Below, piece by piece: positions 8,050 through 17,382 of a DNA stretch of 46,985 nt. A model generated the notes under the pieces. It was given only the letters and a program-made list of their open reading frames with translations, had not been told where the DNA came from and ran no database searches. The number at the start of each line of letters is the position of its first letter. The stretch's first letter is position 1. Source of the stretch: Oscillospiraceae bacterium (GTDB lineage: Bacteria; Bacillota; Clostridia; Oscillospirales; Ruminococcaceae); NCBI GenBank assembly GCA_017460835.1, contig JAFUAD010000047.1, positions 1-46,985 on the forward strand, in the 5' to 3' direction. Made by a program: the position numbers and the translations under genes.

Positions 8050-10011
8050 TCATGCCTGAAGCTCCCGGATCTTATCGCGCAGATATGCGGCATGCTCGAA
8101 TTCCAGCAGGCGGGCGGCCTCCTTCATCTGTGCGGTCAGCTCCTTGATGAGCGCCTCACGTTCCTGCCGGTTCATCTGTTTATGCACCTTCTTCTCGGTC
8201 TTTTCCTTCGTCGAGATTTCGAGCACCTCGCGCACATCCTTGATGATCGTCTGCGGGATGATGCCGTGCGCCTCATTGAATGCGATCTGCAAATCGCGGC
8301 GGCGCTCGGTCTCGCGCAGGGCGCGCTCCATGCTGCCGGTGACCTCGTCCGCATAGAGAATGACCTCGCCGTGCGCATTGCGCGCCGCTCTGCCGATGGT
8401 CTGGATCAGCGAGGTTTCCGAGCGCAGGAAGCCCTCCTTGTCCGCATCGAGGATCGCGACCAGCGAGACCTCCGGCAGATCAAGTCCTTCGCGCAGCAGG
8501 TTGATGCCGACCAGCACATCGAATTCGCCGAGGCGCAGGTCGCGGATGATCTCCATGCGCTCGACCGTGTCCACATCGTGATGCAGATACCGCACGCGCA
8601 CATTCATATTGGAAAGAAATGCGGTCAGATCCTCCGCCATTTTCTTGGTCAGCGTCGTGATCAGCACGCGCTCATTGCGGTCTACGCGCTTGTTGATCTC
8701 CGAGAGCAGATCCTCGATCTGTCCGGTCACGGGCTTCACCGTCACCTGCGGATCGACCAGTCCCGTCGGGCGGATGACCTGCTCGACGACCTGTCCGGCA
8801 AATTCCTTTTCGAGCTTGCCGGGCGTCGCGCTGACATACAGCGCCTCGTGGATTTTCTCTTTGAATTCGTCGAATTTCAGCGGGCGGTTATCAAATGCGC
8901 TGGGCAGGCGGAAGCCGTATTCGACGAGCGTTTCCTTTCTCGCGCGGTCTCCCGCGTACATCGCCCCGACCTGCGGCAGCGTCACATGGGATTCATCGAC
9001 GATCAGCAGAAAATCCTCCGGAAAATGGTCGAGCAGCGTATAGGGGCGCGAGCCCGGTGCTCTGCGCGCCAATACCCGCGAATAGTTCTCGATGCCGCTG
9101 CACATGCCGATTTCCCGCAGCATTTCGATATCATAGCGGGTGCGCTGTGCGATGCGCTCCGCCTCCAGCGGGCGGTTATGCGCCTGAAAGAACGCGACGC
9201 GTTCCTGGAGTTCGTCCTCCAGATCGGCAATCGCCTCCTCCAGCAGATCGCCGGAGACGACATAATGGCTCGCCGGGAAAATGACCGCATGCCGGAGCAC
9301 GGAGATCGTCTCGCCGGAAAGCAGTGAGATTTCGGTGATCCGGTCGATCTCATCCCCGAAAAATTCCACACGGACGGCATTCTCCGCCGTATTGACCGGG
9401 CAGATATCGACAATATCGCCGTGAACACGGAATTTTCCGCGTTCGAGTGCAATGTCGTTGCGCTGATACTGAATGCGCACGAGCTCGCTGATGAGCTCCT
9501 CGCGGGACATTTCCGTGCCCGGGCGCATCGAGACCGACATGCCGCGGTACTCCTCCGGCGAGCCGAGCGAATAGATGCACGAGACCGACGAGACGATGAT
9601 GACATCCCGCCGCTCTGCCAGCGCCATCGTCGCAGAGTGCCGCAGGCGGTCGATTTCGTCATTGATCGCGGAGTCCTTTTCAATATAGCTGTCGGTGCTG
9701 GGGATATAGGCCTCCGGCTGGTAGTAATCGTAATAGGACACAAAGTATTCCACGGCGTTCTCCGGGAAGAATTCCTTGAATTCCGAGCAGAGCTGCGCCG
9801 CGAGAATTTTATTATGCGCCAGAACAAGCGTCGGCTTGTTGCGTGCGGCGATGAGGTTTGCCATCGTGAAGGTCTTGCCGGAGCCGGTAACGCCGAGCAG
9901 TACCTGCTGCCGGATGCCGGCCTCATAGCCCTCCGTGAGCTGCCGGATCGCCTTCGGCTGATCGCCCGCCGCAGCATACGGTGCATGGAGACGAAACGGG
10001 ATCTGTTCCAT
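8050..10011 (-). CDS. uvrB: Excinuclease ABC subunit B
   Basis: The 653-residue protein is full length for UvrB, the damage-verification helicase of nucleotide excision repair. Visible motifs are Walker [13 protein letters not shown] (about residue 40), the beta-hairpin region [20 protein letters not shown] (about 92), DESHVTL (about 336), and helicase motifs [24 protein letters not shown] and QTIGRAARN (about 500-545). A C-terminal UVR domain (about 618-652) binds UvrC. The start at 10011 follows AGGAG. It lies 30 bp after radC in the same operon; uvrA and uvrC are not in the window. Confidence 0.97.
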   Translation of the reverse strand: MEQIPFRLHAPYAAAGDQPKAIRQLTEGYEAGIRQQVLLGVTGSGKTFTMANLIAARNKPTLVLAHNKILAAQLCSEFKEFFPENAVEYFVSYYDYYQPEAYIPSTDSYIEKDSAINDEIDRLRHSATMALAERRDVIIVSSVSCIYSLGSPEEYRGMSVSMRPGTEMSREELISELVRIQYQRNDIALERGKFRVHGDIVDICPVNTAENAVRVEFFGDEIDRITEISLLSGETISVLRHAVIFPASHYVVSGDLLEEAIADLEDELQERVAFFQAHNRPLEAERIAQRTRYDIEMLREIGMCSGIENYSRVLARRAPGSRPYTLLDHFPEDFLLIVDESHVTLPQVGAMYAGDRARKETLVEYGFRLPSAFDNRPLKFDEFKEKIHEALYVSATPGKLEKEFAGQVVEQVIRPTGLVDPQVTVKPVTGQIEDLLSEINKRVDRNERVLITTLTKKMAEDLTAFLSNMNVRVRYLHHDVDTVERMEIIRDLRLGEFDVLVGINLLREGLDLPEVSLVAILDADKEGFLRSETSLIQTIGRAARNAHGEVILYADEVTGSMERALRETERRRDLQIAFNEAHGIIPQTIIKDVREVLEISTKEKTEKKVHKQMNRQEREALIKELTAQMKEAARLLEFEHAAYLRDKIRELQA

Positions 10012-10041
10012 TGCAGTTTCTCCTTTATTCGGCGGGGCGGC

Positions 10042-10731
10042 TCAGGATATCCCCAGAAACGCGCCGCATTGCCGCAGCGAGCAGTAGCCGCTTTCGCCGA
10101 CGATGATATGATCCATCAGCGAGATATCATTTTTCTTCAGCGCCGCCGCAAGAATCCGCGTCGTGCTGATATCCACATCCGAGGGCTTTGCCGTGCCGTT
10201 GGGGTGGTTGTGCGCAAGAATCAGCAGATTGCTCTCTCCCGCGATCGCGGCCTCCGTGATTCTGCGCACAGAAAGTGAAGCGGCGGAGGGGTGACCCTCC
10301 GCGAGCAGAATGCATTTTTTCATCATCAGGCTGTCATCCAGCAGCGCAAGGCGGATTCTCTCCCGCTTTTCATACCGGTACAGCTTCAGGAAGAATTCGC
10401 CCGCCCTTTGCCCCGAATCCATCAGGAAATCCTTATGCATTTCCGTGATCTCAAAGCAGTACAGATCGCGCAGAAACGGCAGCATCACCGCCGCATTGTC
10501 GGTCATCCCCGGAACGCTCCGGAGCGCGGCGGGGTCTGCCGCAAAGACCGCATCCAGTGTGCCGAATTTCTCCAGCAGCGCGTGCGCGATCGGGTTTGTA
10601 TTCTTCCGCGGAATCGCATAATACAGCAACATTTCCAGAATTTCATGCGGCTGAAAGCCGGTCAGCCCGGTGTGCAGATAACGCTCCCGCATCCGCTTCC
10701 GGTGGCCTTCGTGCGTTGCCGGCTTTTTCAT
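10042..10731 (-). CDS. radC: RadC/JAB-domain protein
   Basis: The 229-residue protein matches the RadC (UPF0758) family: an N-terminal helix-hairpin-helix-like part (about residues 5-75, with GFQPHEILEMLLYYAIPRKNTNPIA) and a C-terminal JAB/MPN metalloprotease-like domain. The latter has the JAMM motif HNHPNGTAKPSDVD at about residues 172-185. The biochemical role of RadC is unresolved; the old link to DNA repair is uncertain. Its start overlaps the stop of the SGNH lipoprotein gene by four bases (ATGA type), so the two are translationally coupled. Confidence 0.93.
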   Translation of the reverse strand: MKKPATHEGHRKRMRERYLHTGLTGFQPHEILEMLLYYAIPRKNTNPIAHALLEKFGTLDAVFAADPAALRSVPGMTDNAAVMLPFLRDLYCFEITEMHKDFLMDSGQRAGEFFLKLYRYEKRERIRLALLDDSLMMKKCILLAEGHPSAASLSVRRITEAAIAGESNLLILAHNHPNGTAKPSDVDISTTRILAAALKKNDISLMDHIIVGESGYCSLRQCGAFLGIS

Positions 10732-11963
10732 GCTGCGCCTTCCGCTTTCCGGAGCAGCGTGCCGTATTCCGCGAGAATCGCCCTTGCCGCGGCAGCACAG
10801 CCCTCGTCATCCGGGTGTCCGCCGTACAGGGCATGCTGCGGGTTCGCCGGGTCCTCCAGAATCCCCGCAAAATCAAAAAACCGCACGCCGCATTCCTGCG
10901 CCGACCCCGGCACCATCGTATTCAGCTCGGTGCGGAAGCCCTCCTGCAATTCCGCAAAATCAAACGGCGGGGCATTGAACAAAATGACCTCGCAGCCCGC
11001 ATCCTTCAGAACCCCGGCAATGTCCTTCAGCCAGATGTCAATTGCAGAGGCGGCATTCGGTGCGCCGACGCCGTACTGCCCGGAAACCATGTCGTTCGTG
11101 CCGAATGCGACAAACACCACATCCGCGTGGGTCGCGCGCTGAAGCCAGTCGCCGTTCTGCATGCAGTCGCTTGCGCGTGCGTATCCGAGCCCCAGATTCC
11201 AGACGCTCGCGGTATCGGAGATTTCCTTTGCAATATCCGCGACCCAGAATGCATTGCCGTACTGCGATGTGCCGCAGCCCTGCGTGATCGAATCGCCGAT
11301 GAATGCGACTTTCCGTTCCACCGCCCGGTCACAGCCGATCAGCTGCGGGAGCGGAATCTGCCCGGTATAGATATAATTCCCGTTGTTGTCGTAATAAACC
11401 GGCGCAAGACCGGACATTTCATTTGCCGGAATCGTCTCGCCGGTGACGGTCCAAGTCCAGACCAGATAATTCCCCTCCGGCACATTGAACTGCACCGGGT
11501 CGCTCCAGAAGGTCTCCTCCGGCGTGACCGTCCGCTGCGCAGCGCCCTCGAAGGTCACGGGGGTCTCCTGCTGCACCTCGCCCTCCGGCTCAGCGGCGTA
11601 TCCGATAAAAGCGCTGTTGATCTGATAGGCGCTGCCGGCCTGTCCGACATGCGCATCCTTGCCGTTTCCCCATGTCGAATCCACCGCATTGGAGAAATAG
11701 AAGCAGTATTCAAACTCTCCCGCCGCCTCGACCGGCAGATAGGCGCGGTAAGACATCCCCTCCGGCGCATGGACAACCTGATTGCAGCCGGTGGAGATGA
11801 AGGTGTTGGAAACGTACTTGTCAAACAGAGATGTCTCAGCAGTCACGGTCTCCGGCGCAGAGCTGCCCTCTGTGTGCTCCGCCGGGGACTGCGAAGCCGT
11901 GCCGCCGCAGCCGCTCAGGCTGCACAGCATCAGCGCCGCCGTCAGAAATATGCGCGTTTTCAT
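10728..11963 (-). CDS. SGNH/GDSL-family esterase lipoprotein
   Basis: The 411-residue protein has a lipoprotein signal peptide with lipobox LSGC (Cys at 19), so it should be anchored to the outer face of the membrane. A beta-rich N-terminal domain (about 45-205) precedes an SGNH hydrolase domain. That domain shows block I IGDSITQG (Ser near 222), block III FGTNDMV (about 288), and a C-terminal GGHPDDEG (about 383) supplying the catalytic His. This arrangement resembles two-domain carbohydrate esterases that remove acetyl groups, but the substrate is an inference. It heads the DNA repair operon from a consensus promoter at 12005-12033 and has GAGGAGG upstream of the start. Confidence 0.85.
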   Translation of the reverse strand: MKTRIFLTAALMLCSLSGCGGTASQSPAEHTEGSSAPETVTAETSLFDKYVSNTFISTGCNQVVHAPEGMSYRAYLPVEAAGEFEYCFYFSNAVDSTWGNGKDAHVGQAGSAYQINSAFIGYAAEPEGEVQQETPVTFEGAAQRTVTPEETFWSDPVQFNVPEGNYLVWTWTVTGETIPANEMSGLAPVYYDNNGNYIYTGQIPLPQLIGCDRAVERKVAFIGDSITQGCGTSQYGNAFWVADIAKEISDTASVWNLGLGYARASDCMQNGDWLQRATHADVVFVAFGTNDMVSGQYGVGAPNAASAIDIWLKDIAGVLKDAGCEVILFNAPPFDFAELQEGFRTELNTMVPGSAQECGVRFFDFAGILEDPANPQHALYGGHPDDEGCAAAARAILAEYGTLLRKAEGAA

Positions 11964-12004
11964 CCTTCTGAACCTCCTCTTTCGCCATTTGGCGATACAC
12001 TACT

Positions 12005-12033
12005 ATCATACCATGTTTTCCCCGCTTTGTCAA
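12005..12033 (-). promoter_or_regulatory. Sigma-A promoter for the lipoprotein-radC-uvrB-dnaE operon
   Basis: On the minus strand TTGACA (12028-12033), a 17-bp spacer and TATGAT (12005-12010) form a near-consensus promoter. The start codon at 11963 lies about 35 bp beyond the expected start site. No other strong promoter was noted in the short gaps of the operon. Confidence 0.8.
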
Positions 12034-12094
12034 TCCGTGATTCTGCCCGGAAATGCCTGCGGAGAGCCGCAGCGAAAATTTTTTCAAAAAGGTC

Positions 12095-12123
12095 TTGATT
12101 TTTTTCCCTGAATGTGGTATACT
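12095..12123 (+). promoter_or_regulatory. Sigma-A promoter for the tRNA pair
   Basis: TTGATT (12095-12100), 17-bp spacer, TATACT (12118-12123) with an upstream TG (extended -10). It lies about 35 bp before tRNA-Ser. Confidence 0.75.
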
Positions 12124-12164
12124 GATAAGGCTGACGGAAAATTGGTATGGATTTCGGTCATTAC

Positions 12165-12255
12165 GGAGATGTATCGAAGTGGTCATAACGAGAACGACTC
12201 GAAATCGTTTGAGCGGTAAAACGCTCCGTGGGTTCGAATCCCACCATCTCCGCCA
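12165..12255 (+). tRNA. tRNA-Ser(CGA)
   Basis: The gene is 91 nt and includes the encoded CCA. The acceptor stem pairs GGAGATG (12165-12171) with CATCTCC (12245-12251). The anticodon arm AACGA-CTCGAAA-TCGTT gives anticodon CGA. A long variable arm (GAGCG...CGCTC) marks it as a class II, serine-type tRNA. The T-loop GGTTCGAATCC is standard. Confidence 0.95.
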
Positions 12256-12259
12256 TTTC

Positions 12260-12332
12260 GGGGCATTAGCGCAGCTGGGAGCGCACCACACTGGCAGTGT
12301 GGGGGTCACGGGTTCGAATCCCGTATGCTCCA
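12260..12332 (+). tRNA. tRNA-Ala(GGC)
   Basis: The gene is 73 nt with no encoded CCA. The acceptor stem pairs GGGGCAT with ATGCTCC, including one G-T pair. The anticodon arm CCACA-CTGGCAG-TGTGG gives anticodon GGC. The T-arm is ACGGG-TTCGAAT-CCCGT. Its 3' end faces the integrase gene at 12480, so it is the likely integration target of the following element. Confidence 0.95.
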
Positions 12333-12349
12333 TACCACAAAATCAACGC

Positions 12350-12389
12350 AAATACGCTGTTTTCTGAAATTGAGGGAAGCAGCGTATTT
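12350..12389 (+). terminator. Hairpin after the tRNA genes
   Basis: AAATACGCTG (12350-12359) pairs perfectly with CAGCGTATTT (12380-12389) across a 20-nt loop. The following TTTCGTTTG is a weak T-tract. A direct repeat GGGCTCTA follows (near 12408 and 12419), between the hairpin and the integrase stop. Confidence 0.5.
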
Positions 12390-12479
12390 CGTTTGTATAT
12401 CGGTTTAGGGCTCTATGAGGGCTCTACGGTTAAATTTTTTGAGGGGTTCGCCGTCTTTGGTGCACCCCTCTTTTTGCTT

Positions 12480-13712
12480 TTATTCAGCCTTTCGGCGATC
12501 GTCTGCGGATGTTTCGTCAGGCTGCTTGTGCTGCGTGATGAGCATGGACTGTAATGCGCTTGCCGCCTGCTCGTCAGCCTCTTGGATGCTATGCAGATAA
12601 ATCTGCGTCGTTTTCAGAGAGCCGTGACCGAGCCGCTCCTGCACCTGACGGACATTCACGCCGGAATACAGCAACAGCGTCGCCGACGTGTGGCGCAGGC
12701 TGTGAAATTTGTGGTGCGGGAGGTCATGCCGGGCAAGGAATTTTGCAAACTGCTTGCTCGGTGTCTGGGGGTGCATGATCGAGCCGTCCCATTGCGTAAA
12801 GAGCCAATCGTCGCCGTTCCATGCTGTACCGAGCTGCTCCCGCTGTGCTTTTCGTTCCTCTTGGAGCAGCTTTATCAGGTCAATGACTTCTGGATAGATC
12901 GTGACAGTGCGAATGTCGTTGTCCTTCGGTGCTTTCAGTCCAATCGGCTTTCCGGCGACTTTGTATGCGGCACACTGAAACGTGATGCGGCGGCGCTCAT
13001 AGTCAATATCGCTGAATTTCAGCGCAACGATCTCGCCGAGCCGAGCGCCTGATGCAATCGCAATCTGTATCAGCGTTTGGAATTCCAGCGGTTCTGAAAG
13101 CAGACAGGTCAGCATTTCGGCGGCGGCTTGTTTAGTAAAAATTTCAACTTTTTGTGTGATGACCTTCGGCATTGTCAGGCATTTCGCGTCGGCGGGGTTG
13201 CTCTTGATGATTTGGAGCTTGACCGCTTGCCGGAGAATCGACTGTAAGCACGCGAGTTTGCGCTTGACAGTCGCTGCGGAAATCGGCGTGCCGTCCCTCT
13301 TTTTTTCGCTTTCGACATGATTCACGAATTGCTGAACGTGGGCGGGCTTTAATTCAGAAAGCCGGATGTGACCGAGCAGCGGAACAATCAGGTCACGAAT
13401 CAAAGTTGTATAGTATTCAAATGTGCGCGGTGCGAGGTGATTTTCTTGTATCTGTAGATATTGCGTGCAGAATTCCGAAAGTTTGGGATCTCCGGCAGCG
13501 GAAACGTCGCCGTTTTTGCACTTGTTCTCGAAATCCGCTGCGACGCGCTGCACTTCACGCTGAATGCGCTTCTCCGTCCAGCCCTCCGGTACTTTCCATG
13601 TCATTTGATAGAGTTTCAGCTTCTCGCCGGTTTCCGCATATCCGCGAAAGACCTTGATCCGGTAGCTGATAACCGCGCCGGCCTTATTCTTTCTCGCCTC
13701 AATATGTGCCAT
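12480..13712 (-). CDS. Tyrosine recombinase, phage/ICE-type integrase
   Basis: The 410-residue protein has the three-part layout of a tyrosine integrase. The N-terminal arm-binding region is about residues 1-70. The SAM-like core-binding domain is about 78-190 (FCTQYLQIQENHLAPRTFEYYTTLI). The catalytic domain is about 200-390, with Arg in SGARLGEI (about 240), HSLRHTSA (about 342) and GHGSLKTTQIYLH with the nucleophilic Tyr (about 375). It catalyses site-specific insertion and excision of its element. Transcribed toward tRNA-Ala, with its stop about 150 bp away, it very likely integrated there. The start at 13712 follows AAGGAGGG, and it lies 3 bp after the regulator gene, so the two form one minus-strand unit. 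Confidence 0.93.
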   Translation of the reverse strand: MAHIEARKNKAGAVISYRIKVFRGYAETGEKLKLYQMTWKVPEGWTEKRIQREVQRVAADFENKCKNGDVSAAGDPKLSEFCTQYLQIQENHLAPRTFEYYTTLIRDLIVPLLGHIRLSELKPAHVQQFVNHVESEKKRDGTPISAATVKRKLACLQSILRQAVKLQIIKSNPADAKCLTMPKVITQKVEIFTKQAAAEMLTCLLSEPLEFQTLIQIAIASGARLGEIVALKFSDIDYERRRITFQCAAYKVAGKPIGLKAPKDNDIRTVTIYPEVIDLIKLLQEERKAQREQLGTAWNGDDWLFTQWDGSIMHPQTPSKQFAKFLARHDLPHHKFHSLRHTSATLLLYSGVNVRQVQERLGHGSLKTTQIYLHSIQEADEQAASALQSMLITQHKQPDETSADDRRKAE

Positions 13713-13715
13713 AAG

Positions 13716-14381
13716 TTAGCCCTCCTTAATCATCTTTTCCGCTATCCATCCCAGAATTGTACGGCGGATGTTATGTTTCAGATCTTCAATTTCATCTTTA
13801 GTGAAACTAGCACCGAATCGCCCGGAGCACAGCACGGTCTTTATTTCTTCCTCTGAAATAGCGTCAAGATCAGCCAATGATACCGCGTCAGGGTCAGGGC
13901 ATCGCAGAGCGTTGACGCTAGGTTTTGCCGTGAAACAACTTACATCAAATTGCCCAAACAATGAAATTTGCATCGCGGCGGTATTTTCGCTCGCCTCACT
14001 AAAAGCATTAATTTCTGTACTGATTCTGGAGGTTTTGCGTTGGCGTGTATACCCGTCAAGGGTCTTTTCGTCGGTTTTACCTTGCCAATACTCCGGGATT
14101 GTTCCCTCTCCCGTTAAAGTCTCCCATATGCCGACCAGCTTTTCTGCGAGGTCATCAGGCAGATTGCACGAGCATTTCGGGCTGCAATATCTTTTAACTG
14201 TGCTGTCGGATACTCCGAGACGGTCTGCAAAGTCTAAAGCCGGAGCGTTACCTTTATTGTGCTTTGTTTTGTGGTCTTGAATCCATTGATTCTTAATCTC
14301 TCGGAGACGAATCGCCGCTTTTTGGCGCTGTGCCTGCGCCTCAGGCGAACGGTCGTTTGGCTTTCTTCCGGCATTGCTCAT
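13716..14381 (-). CDS. Putative element regulator with helix-turn-helix
   Basis: The 221-residue protein has a basic N-terminal part (NAGRKPNDRSPEAQAQRQKAA) followed by a likely helix-turn-helix around residues 45-65 (LDFADRLGVSDSTVKRYC). A Cys pair (CSPKCSC) lies beside it. The C-terminal half has no motif I recognise. Its position, next to the integrase and divergent from the small regulators, suggests control of lysogeny or excision; that is context inference. I prefer the start at 14381 (MSNAGRK, with GGGGG upstream) over 14396. Confidence 0.65.
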   Translation of the reverse strand: MSNAGRKPNDRSPEAQAQRQKAAIRLREIKNQWIQDHKTKHNKGNAPALDFADRLGVSDSTVKRYCSPKCSCNLPDDLAEKLVGIWETLTGEGTIPEYWQGKTDEKTLDGYTRQRKTSRISTEINAFSEASENTAAMQISLFGQFDVSCFTAKPSVNALRCPDPDAVSLADLDAISEEEIKTVLCSGRFGASFTKDEIEDLKHNIRRTILGWIAEKMIKEG

Positions 14382-14439
14382 TTTATCAGCCCCCATTTTC
14401 TGCGCCTTGATTATTTCCGGCGCTTGTAGTATGATGATG

Positions 14440-14481
14440 ATATAAAGAACCGGCGCCCATTAAATGAGCTGTTCTTTATAT
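14440..14481. promoter_or_regulatory. Operator-like inverted repeat in the divergent control region
   Basis: Perfect 11-bp arms at 14440-14450 (ATATAAAGAAC) and 14471-14481 are separated by 20 bp. They lie between the divergent regulator genes of the element, where a repressor would be expected to bind. Confidence 0.55.
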
Positions 14482-14541
14482 GATGATTATAGCACATCGA
14501 AGCAGAAAAGTCAAGGACTTTTCACAAAGGAGGGATTGAAA

Positions 14542-14730
14542 GTGAAAGCGAATTGTGCAGTCAGGGAAAGAGCAAAGGCGCGGGGCGTTTATCTATGGGA
14601 GATTGCGCAGGCGCTCGGTAAATCAGAGCCGACCGTTATTCGGATGCTTAGAATCGAACTGTCGGAGGAACGTCAAACTGAGCTGCTACAGATCATCGAC
14701 CAAATTGCAGAAAGGAGGAATCCCGCATGA
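14542..14730 (+). CDS. Small helix-turn-helix protein
   Basis: This 62-residue protein (GTG start) reads KANCAVRERAKARGVYLWEIAQALGKSEPTVIRMLR..., with a predicted helix-turn-helix at about residues 15-40. It resembles small phage DNA-binding proteins that read 'ARGVYLWEIA..LG.S'. The GTG at 14542 has AAAGGAGGG nine bases upstream; an upstream ATG at 14464 gives a longer frame without a good ribosome site. Its stop overlaps the next gene by four bases, so both are co-translated. The likely role is early regulation of the integrated element. Confidence 0.7.
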   Translation: MKANCAVRERAKARGVYLWEIAQALGKSEPTVIRMLRIELSEERQTELLQIIDQIAERRNPA

Positions 14731-14966
14731 CTGAACAGAAACGGATCCCGCGTATGTGCGGAATCGACCAAATCGCCGAGATGTTCGGCATCTCAAGGTA
14801 TTATGCCCGACAGCTTGCATTGAGCGGCAAAGTCGCTGCGGTTCGCGTCGGTCGCGGAAAAATCCTTGTGAACGCTGACTCCGTCGCCGCCTTTTTCGAC
14901 GATGCGCGCATCGGCTCAGAATCGCAGGAGAGCCCGCGTATTATCCCGATTCCCCGCGCGCTGTAA
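14727..14966 (+). CDS. Excisionase-like HTH protein
   Basis: The 79-residue protein contains a MerR/HTH_17-type domain at about residues 10-55: MCGIDQIAEMFGISRYYARQLALSG followed by VAAVRVGRGKILVNADSVAAFF. This layout is typical of Xis or AlpA-like proteins that bend DNA at attachment sites or regulate integrase genes. It overlaps the upstream small HTH gene by four bases and is followed after 12 bp by the primase gene. Function is inferred from the fold and position. Confidence 0.75.
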   Translation: MTEQKRIPRMCGIDQIAEMFGISRYYARQLALSGKVAAVRVGRGKILVNADSVAAFFDDARIGSESQESPRIIPIPRAL

Positions 14967-14978
14967 AGGAGCGGCCAT

Positions 14979-16325
14979 ATGCAAAACGTGACATTTTCGC
15001 TCATGCTGGACAGCGTACAACACACAGAAAAGCCGTCCGACGTCGTGCGAATCAGAACCAGGTTACACAGCGCACAGCCGGTCACACTCACGCTCGACAG
15101 TCTCCGAAAAGCAATCGAGCAGGGGCAGACGTTTTGCCCGGGCGTGACCGTCGGGCACAGCGATAACGCGCACTGGCAGCGTCAGCAGGTTTTTGCCCTC
15201 GACGCTGACAATCAAAGCGGCGTCGGGGCAAATAAGCGGGCGCTCAATACCGACGAGGGCTATTTATCGCCGGAGGATGCGCTGCGAATTTTTGAGGAAT
15301 ACGGGGCGCAGCCCGCGCTTGCCTACTACTCATTCAGCGACGGGCACAACGCGCCGGAGCCGTGGGCGCGTTACCGTCTTGTGTTCGTTCTTGACCGGGA
15401 GATTACCGACAGACACGAGCAGGAGCAGCTCGCCGCGTGGCTCGTCGGGCTATTCGGTGCTGCGGCAGATACCTGCTGCAAAGAGCCCGCCCGCCTGTTC
15501 TACGGAGGACGGCGAGGCTGCGTGTTTCGATGTGAGCCGGTTGTCTGTGATACGGACGCGCTCTTGCGTCTGGCAGAACAGGCAGACATTGAACGGCAGA
15601 TTGCGGAGATTGAGGCGGAGACAGAACGCAAGGCAAGCAGCGAAAGGCGTGCACCCCTGCCCGGATATGACCCGCGCGAATATGACGCGGACCCGGAGCA
15701 GCTACTTGCCATGATTGACCCGAACAGATTGTCCTATCCCGCGTGGCGTGGTGTTTGCTCTGCATTCAAGGCAGGCGGCGGCTCTCGGGATTCGTGGCTT
15801 GATTGGTACAGCAGGTACGACAGCGATGACCCCGAAGAGGACGTCGAGCTGTTCGATGGAATCAATCGCGGGAGCGACCACCCGACGAGCAGCGGCACGC
15901 TGAAATACTATGCACGGGAGCACAGCCCGGAGGAATATCGGCAGTATATGGATGCGCTCATCCGTCAGGATACCGCTGCGCCGCAGCCACTTGCTGCCGC
16001 GCCCTTTCTTCAAAATTTCGGGGCAGATTCAGCACTCAATCAGGCGGTGTGTTTTTTTAACACGCTTTCTTTTTCATTGCATGAGACAAACACAGGTCAT
16101 CGCGTGAAAACGGCAATGCTTGCAGCCTGTTTTGAGACGTGTCGAGCCGAAACCGGACGCTTCCGAAAAGTCGCTTACACGTTGCTGCGGGAATGGAACG
16201 TCGGTGCATTTTATCAACAAGTCATAGTACTGGTATTATTTTTTCGGCTGCTGCTTTCGCACGGCTGCTGTCGGGATAGAAAACTGCTCCGGGCAGCGCA
16301 GGGAGATGTTGTAATATGCAAATGA
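14979..16325 (+). pseudogene. Primase with PriCT_2-like domain, 3' end lost
   Basis: The open frame is 448 codons, but only about the first 413 look like the original protein. The N-terminal part (about residues 1-220) resembles BT4734/AEP-type primase domains (FALDADNQ, WARYRLVFVLD, CKEPARLFYGGRRG). A PriCT_2-like domain follows at about 245-320 (DPNRLSYPAWRGVCSAFKAGG...SWLDWYSRYD). Related proteins continue into a helicase part. Here the frame turns into low-quality sequence at about 16217 (after NVGAFYQQ) and then runs antisense through the end of the Rep gene. I infer interruption by the Rep cassette, perhaps with a deletion. Confidence 0.7.
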
Positions 16326-17162
16326 TGCTTTCAGCACGACATAGCCCTGCGCTTTGAGTTCGTCAGTGAGTTCTTCTCCTGCCAGTACGTCAACTGGAAC
16401 ATCCTCTCCTGTGCTTGGGTCTGTGATGAATTTTGCAACACCGAGCGGCTCAGAGGTTTCATAGGTCTTTTTCACCTTGGACTGCTGAATCTTGTCCTGC
16501 AAGGCTGCCAGCGCCGCCTCGCCCTCCGGCGTCCATGTCTTATGGACGATGTTGCGCTCGGCATTGCGGGAGGATAAATATCCCTTGCGCCCGAACAGGT
16601 CATCTGCCGCATCTCGCATATTTTTCAGCAGATAGAAAATTGAATTGCGGAGATGGTCTTTGTCCTTGATATGTGTCATATCGACCGAGCCGTGTTTCCA
16701 GATTGCGGCAATTTCTTTGCGGGTTGTCGTCTGACCGAAATTGCAGATCATATGATAATGCCAGTTGCCCCTACTCTGCCGGGCAAATGTCGCCACATAG
16801 CAAAAGTCGTCATACAGAAAGTTGACACGTTTAATGAAATTCTTGAACAGCGCGTGCGTGGCATTCAGGTCTTTGAGGTCTTTGTCGGGGCATCGCTTCG
16901 GCGCAAATGTCAGCGTGACAAAAGCGCAGCTGCCCGCCTCAAAGCTGTTGTAGCACATATCCTTGACATTTTCCTTTCGCTTGTGATTACGGCGCTTATA
17001 GTTCATCGCAAGATGCTTGCCTGCGCCGCGGGGCGGATGACCGGCATTGTCTGTGCGTCTTGGAAATGTCATGTTGGAGCAGTCTACAATCTGGAATCTG
17101 TTTCTTGAAATATTTAATTTTAGTCCGCTGATATACGCGGCTCTGTTTTTGGAAATGCTCAT
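16236..17162 (-). CDS. Rolling-circle replication initiator (HUH Rep)
   Basis: The 308-residue protein shows the three HUH endonuclease motifs in order: motif 1 AFVTLTFAP (about 80-88), motif 2 WHYHMICNF with the His-x-His pair at 135 and 137, and motif 3 RNSIFYLLKNM with candidate catalytic Tyr177 and Lys180. This matches Rep proteins of the ORF2/G2P type, which nick a replication origin and join to the 5' end. The start at 17162 has AGGAGG upstream and a TATAAT box at 17186-17191 on the minus strand. The gene is intact although it sits inside broken phage genes, which suggests a later arrival. Confidence 0.8.
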   Translation of the reverse strand: MSISKNRAAYISGLKLNISRNRFQIVDCSNMTFPRRTDNAGHPPRGAGKHLAMNYKRRNHKRKENVKDMCYNSFEAGSCAFVTLTFAPKRCPDKDLKDLNATHALFKNFIKRVNFLYDDFCYVATFARQSRGNWHYHMICNFGQTTTRKEIAAIWKHGSVDMTHIKDKDHLRNSIFYLLKNMRDAADDLFGRKGYLSSRNAERNIVHKTWTPEGEAALAALQDKIQQSKVKKTYETSEPLGVAKFITDPSTGEDVPVDVLAGEELTDELKAQGYVVLKASFAYYNISLRCPEQFSIPTAAVRKQQPKK

Positions 17163-17382
17163 AGCGTCCTCCTGTAGCTTGTAATATTATAAGTGCGTTT
17201 CGGGCGAAAAAACTGGAGAATAAAAATTCCAGAATGATAAAAAAATAAGAGGTACAATATGTACCTCACGACCACGTCAGAAAACAGGTGTCGAACAGAA
17301 AAAAACAATGTCTCCGTCCATTTTCAAAAAAAATTGAACACTCCCCAACGTCATGGAGAGTGTTCAAGAAAAAGTGCGATAA

